Source: Tillus elongatus (Eukaryota; Arthropoda; Insecta; Coleoptera; Cleridae). From it: a DNA stretch of 64,000 bases. The position numbers and the translations under genes are program-made. Position 1 is the first letter of the stretch. Every line of letters begins with the position of its first letter. The DNA lies in NCBI GenBank assembly GCA_964006375.1, contig OZ023264.1, positions 13,898,225 through 13,962,224 of the forward strand, written 5' to 3'. The notes beneath the pieces were generated by a model that was given only the letters and a program-made list of their open reading frames with translations, ran no database searches and had not been told where the DNA came from. Of the stretch, positions 10,996 to 22,384 are shown one piece after another.

Positions 10996-11469
10996 CTGAA
11001 ACTCAAAAGTTATCATTAGCTTGATACTATCAACAAGCTATTAGCGAGACTTAAGAAATAAATATCCTTCAATTACCGGAACGTGAGAAAACTACAGTAT
11101 AAACGAGGATCAAAAAGTGAAGTCATAAATGCCAAGGATTATGAATTATTATTAGAAGGGAAAGACATTGATTGCTAAACATTATAAACCCTATCTGAAA
11201 TAATTGTACCTATCACAGATGGGAAATTAATTGTGTTGAAAATGAATCGAGATAGAAAAGAGGACCGTGACGATTTGGGCCTGCCTATTTGAGGAAAATA
11301 TAGAAAAGCCCTGAAAGAACTTAGACAAGAAAAAGTCATGACGTCGTCTACACAAGGAAATAAAAATTGCGCAAATGTTAAAAACGACAGTTTCGTTCGA
11401 TACACAAACAAAAAGAATGAATTTGTTTATAGTAAATATATGCCTTTCTGGTGATTTTTATTTTAAAAA

Positions 11470-11558
11470 ATCATTAATAGAGATGTATCGATGGTGAGAC
11501 TTTGCAAAAAAAATTTCAAATCAGCGTTAAACAGGACCCCTAGAACCCATAACCGGGG

Positions 11559-11637
<79 letters not shown>

Positions 11638-11646
11638 CCCCCCACG

Positions 11647-11683
<37 letters not shown>

Positions 11684-11700
11684 CGTGTGTATGTATGCGT
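11470..11700 (+). repeat. Family A copy with (AT)n, (CT)n and (GT)n
   Basis: Truncated family A copy ending CCCATAACCGGGGTCAG and running straight into (AT)n at 11563-11636, then CCCCCCACG, a (CT)n run and a (GT)n-like run to about 11700. Another case of the repeat end joined to a microsatellite. Confidence 0.65.
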
Positions 11701-11754
11701 GTGTATCCAACCGATAACTCAAAAAGTAATTAACCTATTTTGATTAAACTCATT

Positions 11755-12075
11755 TGAAAATTTGAAGCATTTAATGAAAATTCGCTACCATAACGCACTT
11801 GCTGCGTCCCAAACTTTTTAAAAGAAAGCAGGCATCAATTTTGGTTACCAGTTTATCTGTATAGTAGAAACAATGTACCATATTCCATCAAAATAACTTG
11901 TTATTATATTGTTTGAAAATGTACAAACATTTTCGGAAAATAAATTTAAATGTTCCCGGAAAAAATGATTTCCTTGCCAACGAACCTTGGGTTAATAGCA
12001 AACTTAGCTCTATAAATTTGAAATATTAATGAAAATTCGCTACCATAACGCACTTGCTGCATCCCGAATTTCTTA
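11755..12075 (-). repeat. Family B element, two terminal motifs
   Basis: Two minus-strand copies of the family B end motif, GCAGCAAGTGCGTTATGGTA followed by GCGAATTTTCATTAA, at about 11765-11818 and 12005-12065. The 180-bp interior shares AATGTACCATATTCCATC with the complete short copy at 38190-38512. Confidence 0.6.
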
Positions 12076-12314
12076 TCATACAAACATGCATTATATTTCG
12101 ATGGAAATTGCAAAAATACAAGGCTTGGTCAGTTAAAAAAAATAATGAAAATTTGTGTCACCAACGACTTATGGGCGAGCCTGTGATTGTAAAAAGAATT
12201 TTATAATATGCAGCTCAATACACCCTATAATTAACGCATGCAATTTTTTCTGATATCTTGTGTAATAACGGATATATTGAGCATTACAGTAGAAAGGCCT
12301 CATCCTGCATACAA

Positions 12315-12730
12315 TAAAACTGAAAATAACCCCAGATATGGGTTCTAGGGGACCTACATCGCGTTCATTTCAAGAATACTTTTCAAAATTCAAAAGTGAC
12401 ACTCTCGTCATTAGCGAATTTTTTCTACGAAATTTCGAAAAATCATAGATCATTAAACGACAAATTCTATTACTAAAACTGCTCACAAAACATCAAACGT
12501 TCTATTTAAAATGAATTTTCTGTAAATATTTTAGTGAAATGATGAGGACAATGAGGGTTGAAGCTGAAACTTAATGGTTTGTTGAAACACTCTTCTTGCG
12601 ACATTTTCGCTACATAACCCGTATTCCTTTCAGGTTATTTGCCTCAGTTGCCAATTTTGACGTTTCAACTGGCGACTTTTGACGTTTTAAGAAGAAAATC
12701 CCATTTTTTTTAAATGCCTATAATATCTTT
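12315..12730 (-). repeat. Family A copy, long form
   Basis: Minus-strand copy: CCCAGATATGGGTTCTAGGG at the plus-strand left, the GAATTTTTTCTACGAAATTT palindrome near 12415, then about 300 bp also found at 22735-23165 and 37600-37970 (with AACGTCAAAATTGGCAAC in element orientation). No coding capacity. Confidence 0.65.
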
Positions 12731-12754
12731 TGTGTTTTTATTATATATTTTTTA

Positions 12755-12985
12755 CTTTAACGTCGGTCTATTTCCGCGACTATGACCAATCATCGACGCC
12801 AGGGAACAGTTTCACCTCACTGTCCTGAAAATATTCCTGAGATATTCAACTTGCTCAAATACAACCTCGCTTGATGTTAATTGTACAGTATGTACAGAAA
12901 AAGTGAAAGAGGAACCCTGGGAATCGAACCCAGTACTTTTCGGTTAAGAGGCACACGTTCTTACCCCTGAACCACCGAGGCTCTC
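12755..12985 (-). mobile_element. tRNA-derived SINE, family 1, truncated
   Basis: Copy of the 6155-6494 SINE with an internal deletion. The head retains GGTGGTTCAGGGGTAAG and GGGTTCGATTCCC on the minus strand. Confidence 0.65.
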
Positions 12986-13204
12986 ACGTATGGTTAAAAT
13001 GTAAGTTATGTTATACAGAATGTCCTGATTATACTTCAACAATTGGGGTGTGAGTTGCGCTTGAAAAAATAGTGGGGGTATAACATTTTTCATTTTAAGG
13101 TCGTGACACTGAGATACAGAGTGTTAAAGTTGTTACGCTTAAAGCGATTTCCCTGAATTATCTTTAAAACGGCTGAAGATAAGATTTTTAAAATTTGTAC
13201 ACGA

Positions 13205-13405
13205 CACGGGACCGACGGCTTTATGTCCCCTCTGAAGGGAGGAATGCGCAGACATTCAACTTGCTCAGATACAATGCCAGAACCTCGGTTGATGTTAATC
13301 TATTGCAGTATGTACTGGAAAAGTGAAAGAGGAACCCTGCAAAACGCACCCAGTACCCTTTGGTTCAGAGGCCCACGTTCTTACCCCTGGACCACCGAGG
13401 CTCTG
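13205..13405 (-). mobile_element. tRNA-derived SINE, family 1, partial
   Basis: Third copy. The head GGTGGTCCAGGGGTAAG is clear, but the B box is mutated (GGGTGCGTTTTGC), so internal promoter function is doubtful. The body is cut short near 13205. Confidence 0.6.
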
Positions 13406-13518
13406 AGGCGAAGTAGTAAATGAATATTTGACATTTGACTAAGTGAAGATTGGAAGCTGTGATCAGCACTGATAAGTACACTTGGAGAACCCAAATCACC
13501 ACAACACATTTTAAAAGA

Positions 13519-13559
13519 CCTGACGATCGTTTCACTAACCAAGTTAGCGTCATCAGAGG
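13519..13559 (-). ncRNA. Hammerhead ribozyme motif, left Penelope end
   Basis: Minus strand: CCT, CTGATGA, C, GCTAAC-TTG-GTTAGT (6 pairs with one G-U), GAAA, palindromic stem III ACGATCGT, cleavage C at 13522, AGG pairing with CCT. The core is intact; one unpaired C follows it, and stem I is only three pairs. Confidence 0.6.
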
Positions 13560-13974
13560 GTGAAACATTCTAAATACTTAAAAAACTAAGATCAGCTTAT
13601 ATACCGGATCTCAGGTAAAGAGATCCAACTGAGATGGGACACTAGTCGTAGGCAAATTCCACAGTGTATTATATTTTTATCGCCGGACAAGGTCTTTGCG
13701 CTATCCCTACTGCTTTATCTAAAAAGTGTCCATCTGAAATAGTTTTGAGTTTTGAGAAGGTTCAACGACAGCTAAATTAACAGCGATTCCTTTGGCGGCA
13801 ATAACTGTATACTTAGGTTATCGGTAGAACGTGCCGAAAACGTTGGAATTCTATTTAACAAAGCAATCGATCAGGTGACTCGTAATTGGCGCTGGTGAAG
13901 TGTTCATACATTTTTTGTTGTAACTATATTTCGCAATATATACGCTTTCGAACCCATTTAGCTGTCCTGGTTTT

Positions 13975-14877
13975 CTAACATTTTTTATTAATTTCTTTAT
14001 CAACGTGATGATTATTATCCCAAATATGTCGGGCGACAGAAGACTTATCTAAAGTACCGTAACGTAATTCGGATATGTGTTCTTTGAATCTAATTCCAAT
14101 CGATCTTTTTGTTTGTCCGACGTATTTAAGATTACAATCTTTACAACTTATTTCATAAATTCCCGACATTTTGTCCGCGCTATCCTTGTCTTTTTGAAAA
14201 ATGCTGTCTAGACCTCTCGTGATCTAGGTTTAAATGGTAAGCAAACAAACTTTTTTTCCGATTTTTCTCTTCTGAACGTCGTTGATTCCGTCAACATTTT
14301 CTTTGTTTTCTGTTTGTTGATTAATTTTTCCACTAGGCAAGCAATGTATCCGTTATATTCGGCCACGTTCTTAATATAATTCAATTCTTTGGTATATCTA
14401 CTTTTGTTTAAAGGAAAATTAATTAAACGATTTACTAAAAAATTCAGACTGACCATTTTTTTGTGCGTACGTATGATGTGAGTCGTTCGGGATGTAGCTT
14501 AAGGTAGTGGTTTCTTTTCTATAGACATCGAATTCTAAAGTGTCTTTATTCTTGATAACTAGTACATCTAGAAAGGGTAGTTTATTATTAATTTCTAATT
14601 CGTGGGTAAATTTTATAGAATCAAATTTATTGTTTAATTTGGCAATACAATCTTCTATTCTGCAAATGTTTGTGTGAAACACCCCGAAAATATCATCCAC
14701 GTAACGACACCACACTCTAGGAAAATAACCACTTTCACTTTCAAGATCTGTTTCAAATCTGCTCATGAAAAGGTCTGCAAACGACTCACATGATACGTAC
14801 GCACAAAAAATGGCCAGTCTGAATTTTTTAGTAAATCGTTTAATTAATTTTCCTTTAAACAAAAGTAGATATACCAA
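13975..14877 (-). pseudogene. Penelope-like RT plus GIY-YIG endonuclease, left copy
   Basis: The first frame (14877-14419) has the reverse-transcriptase heart: FCAYVSCESFADLFMSRFET, then CRYVDDIFGVFHTN with the YVDD catalytic pair, then LPFLDVLVIKN and FDVYRKETTT. After a frameshift near 14450 comes LNFLVNRLINFPLNKSRYTK (14456-14208). After another break, 14169-13975 has the GIY-YIG nuclease: MSGIYEISCKDCNLKYVGQT, KRSIGIRFKEHISELRYG and SSVARHIWDNNHHVD. The N-terminal RT is missing and there are at least two frame breaks. Confidence 0.88.
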
Positions 14878-15460
14878 AGAATTGAATTATATTAAGAACG
14901 TGGCCGAATATAACGTATACACTGCTTGCATAGTGGAAAAATTAATTACAAACAGAAAACAAAAGAGAAGAGAAAAATCGGAAAAAAACTTTGTTTGTTT
15001 ACCATTTGAACCTAGAATCACGAGGGGTCTAGACAGCATTTTTAAAAAAGTCAACTTACAGCTAACATTTTCAACAACAAATACCTTAAAAAACTTGCTA
15101 GATAACCCAAAAGACAAGGATAGCGCGGACAAAATGTCGGGAATTTATGAAATACGTTGTAAAGATTGTAATCTTAAATACGTCGGACAAACAAAAAGAT
15201 CGATTGGAATTAGATTCAAAGAACACATATCCGAATTACGTTACGGTACTTTAGATAACTCTTCCGTCGCCCGACATATTTGGGATAATAATCATCACGT
15301 TGATAAAGATAATCTGAAATTAATAAAAAATGTTAGAAAACCAGGACAGCTAAACGCGTTCGAAAGAGTATATATTGCGAAATATAGTTACAACAACAAA
15401 TGTATGAACAGTGCACCAGCGCCAATTACGAGTCACCTGATCGACTGCTTTGTTAAATAA
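14765..15460 (+). pseudogene. Penelope-like linker plus GIY-YIG domain, right copy
   Basis: A 231-residue open frame, inverted relative to the left copy. It holds SLNFLVNRLINFPLNKSRYT, LDSIFKKVNLQLTFSTTNTL and a complete GIY-YIG domain (MSGIYEIRCKDCNLKYVGQT, RSIGIRFKEHISELRYG, VARHIWDNNHHVDKDNLKLI), ending at TAA 15458-15460. The RT is absent because the copy begins at the inversion point, so it cannot act alone. GIY-YIG nucleases make the target nick for these elements. Confidence 0.85.
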
Positions 15461-15744
15461 AATGCCAACGTTTTCGGCACGTTCTACCGATAACATAAGT
15501 ATACAGTTATTGCCGCCAAAGGAATCGCTGTTAATTTAGCTGTTGTTGAACCTTCTCAAAACTATTACAGATGGACACTTTTTAGATAAAGCAGTAGGTA
15601 TAGCGCAAAGACCTTGTTCGGCGATAAAAATACAATACACTGTGGAATTTGCCTGCGACTAGTTTCCCATCTCAGTTCGATCTCTTTACCTGAGATCCGG
15701 TATATAAGTTGATGTTAGTTTTTTAAGTATTTAGAATGTTTCAT

Positions 15745-15785
15745 CCTCTGCTGACGCTAACTTGGTTAGTGAAACGATCGTCAGG
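15745..15785 (+). ncRNA. Hammerhead motif, right Penelope end, core mutated
   Basis: Same fold as 13519-13559, but the core reads CTGCTGA instead of CTGATGA, replacing the invariant A6 of CUGANGA. Stem II, GAAA and palindromic ACGATCGT are kept. Predicted inactive. Confidence 0.55.
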
Positions 15786-15860
15786 TCTTTTAAAATGTGT
15801 TGTGGTGATTTGGGTTTTCCCAGTGTACTTATGAATATTTGACATTTAAAATTGTTTGCT

Positions 15861-16549
15861 GAGTTGAAAGAAGACCTACGATATATTTTTAAAGCAATTG
15901 AGATGTTTGTTTATAAACATGCGATAGCAGCTGTGAAAGGATAATTATTCTGATCCGGTTAAATCTGATCTTTGACATTTGCTTAATGTTAATGCCAAAT
16001 CAATTACTAGACTATCTATAGCTGTTTAATTACTTTATTATTTTTCTACAAATCAAGTGTGGCAAATTCTGGCAGGCTTATTCGAGTTTCTAATAGCGTC
16101 TTGAGGCATGCATGTAAGGCACACAATCAACAAGTCTAATAAAAGCCCGATAAGCAAGGGCAAACCAGGTGAGAGAGTTTGGCTTCCAATATTCCATTAT
16201 CGGTTAAAGCTCAAAGCTCTTTCTCTCTCGGTTTTGGCAGCTGCGAGAATGTGGAGGTGCATTATTAATGTGGAGCTCGTACCCATAGGAACTCAGGTCA
16301 CATTAATCAATAACATTTCTTCCTACAAGACTGAGCAATTTTACGACAGTGGCGGCGGTTATTAGGTTTACATTGGGTACAGTTCAGTAACGAAAAAAGA
16401 ACGCTCAGTTATATAAAACAGAACATTTACATAGCACCTTACGTTGGACTGTCACAAAGAGGTTTACAACCTCTTTGGACTGTCATTATTTCGGGAACTG
16501 ATTCCATAACGAGTCTCTTTAAAAATTAACAGAATTTCATTAATTATTA
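15861..16549. other. No recognisable feature
   Basis: AT-rich intronic sequence. A short open stretch at 16108-16365 has no family motif. No repeat shared with the rest of the window was noticed. Confidence 0.4.
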
Positions 16550-17000
16550 AAAAACTCGGGATGCAGCAAGTGCGTTATGATAGTGAATTTTTATTAAATG
16601 CTTCAAATTTGAATAGCTCAATTTTCTATTAACTTAGAGAGTTTAGTTTTGGTGTGTAGTAAGGTCTCTCCTAAGGCAAGATATTCACCAAATTTCATTA
16701 AAATAACTTTGTAATTTTCGGAGAAAAAAAAATTCGAAAGAAAATTTAAATTTTGAATAACTCAATTTTCTATAAACTTATAAATTTGAATTTTAGTACG
16801 TAGTAGGATCTCTCCCAAGGCAACATATGTAGCAAATTTCATTAAAACAGCTTTGTTACTTTCGGAGAAAAATTTTTTTTCAAAAGAAAACTCAAAAGTT
16901 TCCCGGAAAACCCCGTCCGATTTTTCTGGCTAACAAACTCATCGAAATCGGTTAATTCTTTTTTGAGTTATCCTACGGATTTGGTAGGGCTTCGTTCCAT
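16550..17000 (+). repeat. Family B copy, diverged
   Basis: Begins GGGATGCAGCAAGTGCGTTA at 16559, then GTGAATTTTTATTAAATGC, then two internal near-repeats around GGCAAGATATTCACC/GGCAACATATGTAGC and AAATTTCATTAAAA. It ends near AATTCTTTTTTGAGTTATCC. No ORF and no clear right terminus. Confidence 0.5.
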
Positions 17001-18256
17001 GTGTTGTCGAATATCGTCAACAACATAACCTTAACATACCTACACTTTTAACTTACGTAAAAACGGAATGAAAATGCTAAGTTTTGATAAAAACTGTTTA
17101 TTTTTATTGTCCAACAGATCGAAAATTATTTGAAGAAGGTAAACACTGGTCGAACTTGGAAAATGCACAATATACATACAAAATAACCGTCAAAAGGAAT
17201 TGAGCGCCCATGGACTGAACTGTCAATTGTCAATTGATTTAGTAACTTTAGGGTCCCTAGTCTAGTGGTTTTTTGGTTACTTTTTGGACTGCCAACTCAT
17301 AAAATCATATTCCACGAAGAGAGAGACAGAATCCGGTCACGTGGGGTTCGGGAATTAATGAGAGCCCTGTATAACAACAAAATACCAACATTCAACACAA
17401 AAAGTATCGCAGTCACAAATAAACAAACTTACATCAGTTAATTACGAAAAAGATGTAAGAACTCGTGCATCTGACAAACTGTAAAATTCTACAGAAGATT
17501 CTTTACACCTCGAAAAAAAAATTGGTAATTTCTTCACGGTTGAAAGAAAGCACCTTAAAAAATGTAATTCCGACATAATTGAAATGCCACTTGAGTTCTG
17601 GACATTCGTTGTCGGTGAATGAAGATATGTTTCAATAACTTAAAAGTATTTTGAACAACAAATACCATTTCAAAGTTACAATTTTCTGAAATGACTATCA
17701 AATATAAACGAGAAGAACAAATGAGTGTAAGAGTTAAAAACACTACTAAAATATCAACAACGTGTTTACAAGGCTAACCAGGCTAGGGATAGATTTCAAT
17801 TGAATAAACCTCGTATATTTAAAAATACCGAAATTATTTTCAGAACATTTTCGTACCAATAGCCTTTCTAAAGGTTCGAAGATGTATCAGAATTCAATTA
17901 ATACAAGTTTCCCTTTCTATCGCTGAAACACGAACCGCCTCTGTTTTACCGATTTAATAATGAGATTGCTGAGCGTTCTCGCCAAGGAATTACAGTTGAA
18001 ATTACCCTGTTTTATGAGTAAAAATACAAGTGGACTAAGAGGAATCACCAGGAAATGTGTGTAATTACCCTTCAAGTTTATTGGTTCAATGTTGACATAC
18101 AAAGAAAAGATGAGATATTATTTATCGACCTTCTTGTTTGCTCTCTGGCAAATACAGGGAATCCGGGAAAATTTGATTAAGGTTTGTAAGTACATATTAA
18201 GCTACTGAAATTGGGGTTTTAGAAGCAAATATAATCATCACAGTCTACAGGCAACA
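17001..18256. other. No recognisable feature
   Basis: Intronic sequence of mixed composition; short open frames at 17555-17743 and 17917-18102 show no protein family. Nothing supportable. Confidence 0.4.
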
Positions 18257-19633
18257 CTAAAATTTCTTGAAAACCACAGTCTAATCCACGACAGACAGTA
18301 TGGATTCCGTCAGCGCAGATCAACTGCCGACCTCCTTTCCTTTGTCACCCATTCATGGAACAAGTCTATGGAACTACACGGTGAATCCCAGATTGTCGCT
18401 CTAGACATATCCAAAGCATTCGACCAGGCACGCAGCGCTGCTTAATAAACTTCCGGCGTATGGCCTACCACCAAAACTCTGTACCTGGACAGCAAATTTC
18501 CTCTCCAACCGGAGCATTACTGTTATCGTGGATGGCCATTCCTTTAAACTGTATCCAATTAATGCAGGAATTCCTCAAGGTTCAGCTTAAACCCCTACTT
18601 TGTTTCTTCTCCACATCAATAATCTCCTTTCTAGCACATCCAACCCAGTTCACAGTTACACGGGCGACATCACCCTCCACTCAAATATACAATATTCTAA
18701 GCCTCTTTCTTTAGCCCAATTAGATGAGGATCGCAGACTCATGGAGGGTTCTGTCTCCGTGGATCTTCAACAAATACTAGATTTGGGAAGTAGAAATCTT
18801 GTACAATTCAACCCCGCCAAATCTCAGTCTTGCTTTCTTTCACATAAGATATACACCAGCCCCAGACCCATCACAATGAACAACCAAGTTATTCAAGGTA
18901 ATGAGTCCTTTTCACTTGTTGGCATTTCTGTGGATCGAAATCTCGATTGGCACCAACGTGTTACACGAATTTCAGAAGCGGCTGCTAAGAAATTAGGTTT
19001 CCTCTTCCAGGCTCGCAAATACTTTTCACCACCTAATCTCTATACCTTATATACTTCACAAATAAGATCACCAGCTAATCTCTATACCTTATATACTTCA
19101 CAAATAAGATCACCAGCTAATCTCTATACCTTATATACTTCACAAATAAGACCAAACCTCGAATACTGCTCCCACATCTGGGGTGCTGCTGCCGCTTCTA
19201 CACTCGCTATCCTGGATTCCATTCAGAAGAGAGCTATACGTCTCATCGGGGACCCTATCCTTATCCCAAGGCTGCCATCCCTTGCCCACCGACGTGCCGT
19301 TGGTGACGTCTCTCTCTTTTGTAGATATCTGCACGGGCACTGCTCAGAGGAGCTTTCTTCCATAGTTCCTCCACCTGCTGCCCTGAACAGATTTACCAGG
19401 GGAACAGAGCGAATGCACCCTTTTACTGTCCAGGTCACCAGACATAGAACATCTTGTTATGCCCGCTCTTTTGTCCCGAGGACTTCCAAGTTGTGGAATT
19501 CCTCCTCCTCCGAACCTTCAAACCTTCAAGTCCAGAATTAACAAGTCGCCTCTTTCCTCCTTGCCGACACCCACGGTACGATAGTATTTAGGCTGTAAAC
19601 CCTCGTGGTGTGTTGTTGAAATAAATAAAAAAA
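18257..19633 (+). mobile_element. Jockey-like non-LTR element, 5'-truncated, dead RT
   Basis: Starts inside the RT at a point equivalent to LKFLE.HSLI.DRQYGFRQR and runs to the 3' end GTTGTTGAAATAAATAAAAAAA. Readable parts include STADLLSFVTHSWNKSMELH, ALDISKAFDQ and (from 18600) LLHINNLLSSTSNPVHSY. A 5-bp deletion after KAFDQ shifts the frame, and the catalytic YADD of relatives here reads YTGD. The C-terminal part NLEYCSHIWGAAAASTLAIL matches copies at 21025-21613, 51393-54048 and 56236-58392. Confidence 0.88.
19033..19155 (+). repeat. 48-bp near-triplication inside the non-LTR element
   Basis: The stretch CTAATCTCTATACCTTATAT plus ACTTCACAAATAAGA occurs three times in succession with a 48-bp period, so the encoded NLYTLYTSQIR is repeated in frame. 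Sister elements have one copy. Unit identity suggests a recent slippage or gene-conversion event. Confidence 0.85.
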
Positions 19634-19837
19634 GGCGACGTCGCCTTGTCGTCGTAATCATGACTCTCTGTCTCCAGAAGCGCTTTTTATTATATTGTAG
19701 TTCCTACATATCCTTAATTCTGTTTTATGGAAATCCTCTACTTGGTCGACATGTTCAGTTTTTTTTACAAATATGTGTCTTTTACTCTGTCATATTATAT
19801 TATCTCGGAACATGCCCAATACATTTTGTTTTCCTTA

Positions 19838-20430
19838 GGTGACATCGCCTCGACACTGTGATTATTATGATTTATTTCCATGTTCATGGACACCTTGGAT
19901 AACCGACATCGCCTAAAAAGCGGTCTCGTTGAATCAGAAACATTTTAGCATCGTCTCTTACACAAGTCCATTCAAATCACTAAAATTTGCTCGTTAAATA
20001 AGTTTGTTAAATCCGCAACTCGTAAAACCCAGATCCCACTGTGCAATGAAATGAAGAAAACGGAGATAGAGAGTGGGTTGCGACAATTAGGTGACATCGC
20101 CTCGACACTGTGATTATTATGATTTGTTTCCATGTTCATGGACGTCTTGGATAACCGAAATCGCCTAAAATGCGGTCTCGTTAAATCAGAAACATTTTAG
20201 CATTGTCTCTTACACAAGTCCATTCAAATAACTAAAATTTGCACGTTAAATAAGAAGTTTGTTCAATCTGCAACTCGTAAAACCCGGATCCTACTGTACA
20301 ATGACATGAAGAAAACGGAGATAGAGAGAGGGTTGCAACGATAAGGTGACATCGCCTCGACACTGTGATTATTATGATTTGTTTACATGTTCATGGACAC
20401 CTTGGATAACGATTTTTTCAGGCGCGTTAG
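19838..20430 (+). repeat. Tandem repeat, ~253-bp unit, 2.3 copies
   Basis: Units starting GGTGACATCGCCTCGACACT at 19838, 20090 and 20345 (periods 252 and 255 bp); the third is truncated near 20415. A GGCGACGTCGCC palindrome lies just upstream at about 19634. Non-coding. Confidence 0.75.
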
Positions 20431-20724
20431 ATCACAACGCATCATGTTGTATTTCATACAAACATTTAAGTCAAAAACTTCTATATAACATTGACGAATA
20501 CGTGGATACGATCAAAAATATTATTTCTGACATCCATCATTCGTTAAAATAATAAACATGCACTACCAGAAATAATGCAAGATATTCTTGGAAGCAAATA
20601 TTTACGTTATTAACGTTCCACTGTTTCACGCTTTTATTATAACGCTTTGAAATTATCAATTAATATGGAGTTTCTTAGTGTTAAAAGAAAGTGACAAAAG
20701 ATAATGTTTCCTGTCTATTTTAGC

Positions 20725-20945
20725 GAATTTTTATTTTTAAAAAATTCGCTAATGGTAAGACTGCAATTTTTTTTCAGATGAGCGCGAATTTGGGCGTCTA
20801 AAACACATCCGGGGTTAGTTTCAGTTTTAGTGAATTTTCTTTAACAAAAATTAACTAATGAGGGGATACCGACTTTTGAAAAAATTTCTTCAAATGAGCG
20901 CAAACTAGGACCACCAAAACCCATATCCGGGGTCAGTATGTATTA
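20725..20945 (+). repeat. Family A, two partial copies in tandem
   Basis: Two truncated copies, 20725-20830 and 20838-20942, each with the GAATTTT/AAAATTC palindrome, GAGCGC and an ATCCGGGGT end. The continuing family sequence is interrupted by the non-LTR insertion at 21025. Confidence 0.6.
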
Positions 20946-21024
20946 CACCGATAACTCGAAAAATAATGGACCGACTTTGATCAAATTTGGTGAGTACCTT
21001 CCTTTTGCAAGTGCAAAAACATCA

Positions 21025-21613
21025 TTTTTTTATTTCAACAACACACCACGAGGGCTTACAGCCTAAATACTATCGTACCGTGGGTGTCGGCAAGCAGGAA
21101 AGAGGCAACTTGTTAATTCTGGACTTGAAGGTTTGGAGGTTCGAGGGAGAAGGAAAAACATGTCCCGGCAAGGAATTCCACAACTTGGAAGTCCTCGGGA
21201 CAAAAAAGCGGACAAAACAAGATGTTCTATGTCTGGTGACTTAGACAGTAAAAGGGTGCATTCGCTCTGTTCCCCTGGTAGATCGGTTGGGGGCAGCAGG
21301 TGGAGGAACTATGGAAGAAAGCTCCTCTGAGCAGTGCCCGTGCAGATATCTATAAAAGAGAGAGGTCACCAACGGCACGTCGGTGGGCAAGGAATGGCAA
21401 CCTTTGGGTGAGGGTAGGGTCACCGATGAGACGTATAGCTCTCCTCTGAATGGAGTCCAGGATAGTGAGTGTAGAAGCGGCAGCAGCACCCCAGATATGG
21501 GAGCAGTATTCGAGGTTTGGTCTTATTTGTGAAGTATATAAGGTATAGAGATTAGCTGGTGAAAAGTATTTGCGAGCCCGGAAGAGGAAACCTAATTTCT
21601 TAGCAGCCGCTTC
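21025..21613 (-). mobile_element. Jockey-like non-LTR element, short 3' fragment
   Basis: Minus-strand 5'-truncated copy: T-run at 21025, complement of the 3' end GTTGTTGAAATAAA, then coding for KKLGFLFRARKYFSPANLYT and SQIRPNLEYCSHIWGAAAAS (21613-21350). Inserted into a family A repeat. No catalytic part. Confidence 0.82.
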
Positions 21614-21619
21614 TTCAAA

Positions 21620-22260
21620 TATTTTTTTTGTCTGTCGGTCTGTGCGTCTGTTTGTTTGTAGCCACGATAACTTTAGAACGAGTTGAGATATCGTCTTCAA
21701 AATTAGTATGTAGTTAGCACCCGAAAAACTAACTGTTCCGATTGTTTTCGGGTAAAATCCCTCCAGAGGGTAGGGGATGAATGGGAGGTGATTTGGTGAC
21801 AATTGACATTTTCTTGTTAAAACTCGAGGAATATAACGTTTTAGAGTTTGTTTATTAGAAAACTTTCAATTTCATAAAACATCTGGTATTCTGTACTGAA
21901 ATTAAATTTGGGGTTGAATTTGTGGCGGGTGGAATATCGGTGACAGAAATTTCAAAATGTTTGCTAAAACGGGGTAAAAAGTCTTACAAAAACATACAGA
22001 AAACTTGATTCTGGAACGAATTTTTTTTAAATCTGTCGGTCGATCGGTCTGTCGACCTGTATGTCTGTCTGTTAGTAGGCGCAATAACTTTCGAACGAAT
22101 TGAGATATCATCTTCAAATTTGGTATCCAGTGAGCACCCGATAAACGAACGGTTCAGATTGATTTTGGTTAAAGTCGCTTCAGGGGGTAGGGGATGAATA
22201 TGGGGTGATTTGAAGAGAATTGATTTTTGTTTGTTAAAACTCGAGTAATATGACGTTTCA
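21620..22260 (+). repeat. Family C tandem repeat, ~413-bp period
   Basis: Two copies of a unit with GTCTGTCGGTCTGTGCGTCT-like polypyrimidine/guanine runs, then GATAACTTTAGAACGAGTTG, ATATCGTCTTCAAA, AGCACCCG and GGGTAGGGGATGAATGGG. Starts near 21622 and 22035. The same family lies inverted at 36785-37370. Non-coding. Confidence 0.6.
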
Positions 22261-22384
22261 AAAGTTTATGGGTACAGGAATACAAATATTTTCTTTGTGG
22301 TGTGAATGTCTTTTTGAAGAGAATAAATTATCACAGGCATGTGGAAGTTATGATTCAATTTGCAGCACTATTTTAATCAAAACC

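Larger units (their letters stand above)
13430..15860. mobile_element. Penelope-like element, head-to-head inverted copies
   Basis: Two copies of one Penelope-like element point outwards from about 14770. The left (minus strand) carries an RT end and GIY-YIG domain; the right (plus strand) carries the linker and GIY-YIG domain. Flanks mirror each other out to GATTTGGGTTCTCCAAGTG-type sequence, and each end holds a hammerhead motif. Inverted, partly duplicated insertions are usual for Penelope-like elements. Introns of Galphao would transcribe it antisense or sense depending on arm. Confidence 0.85.
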
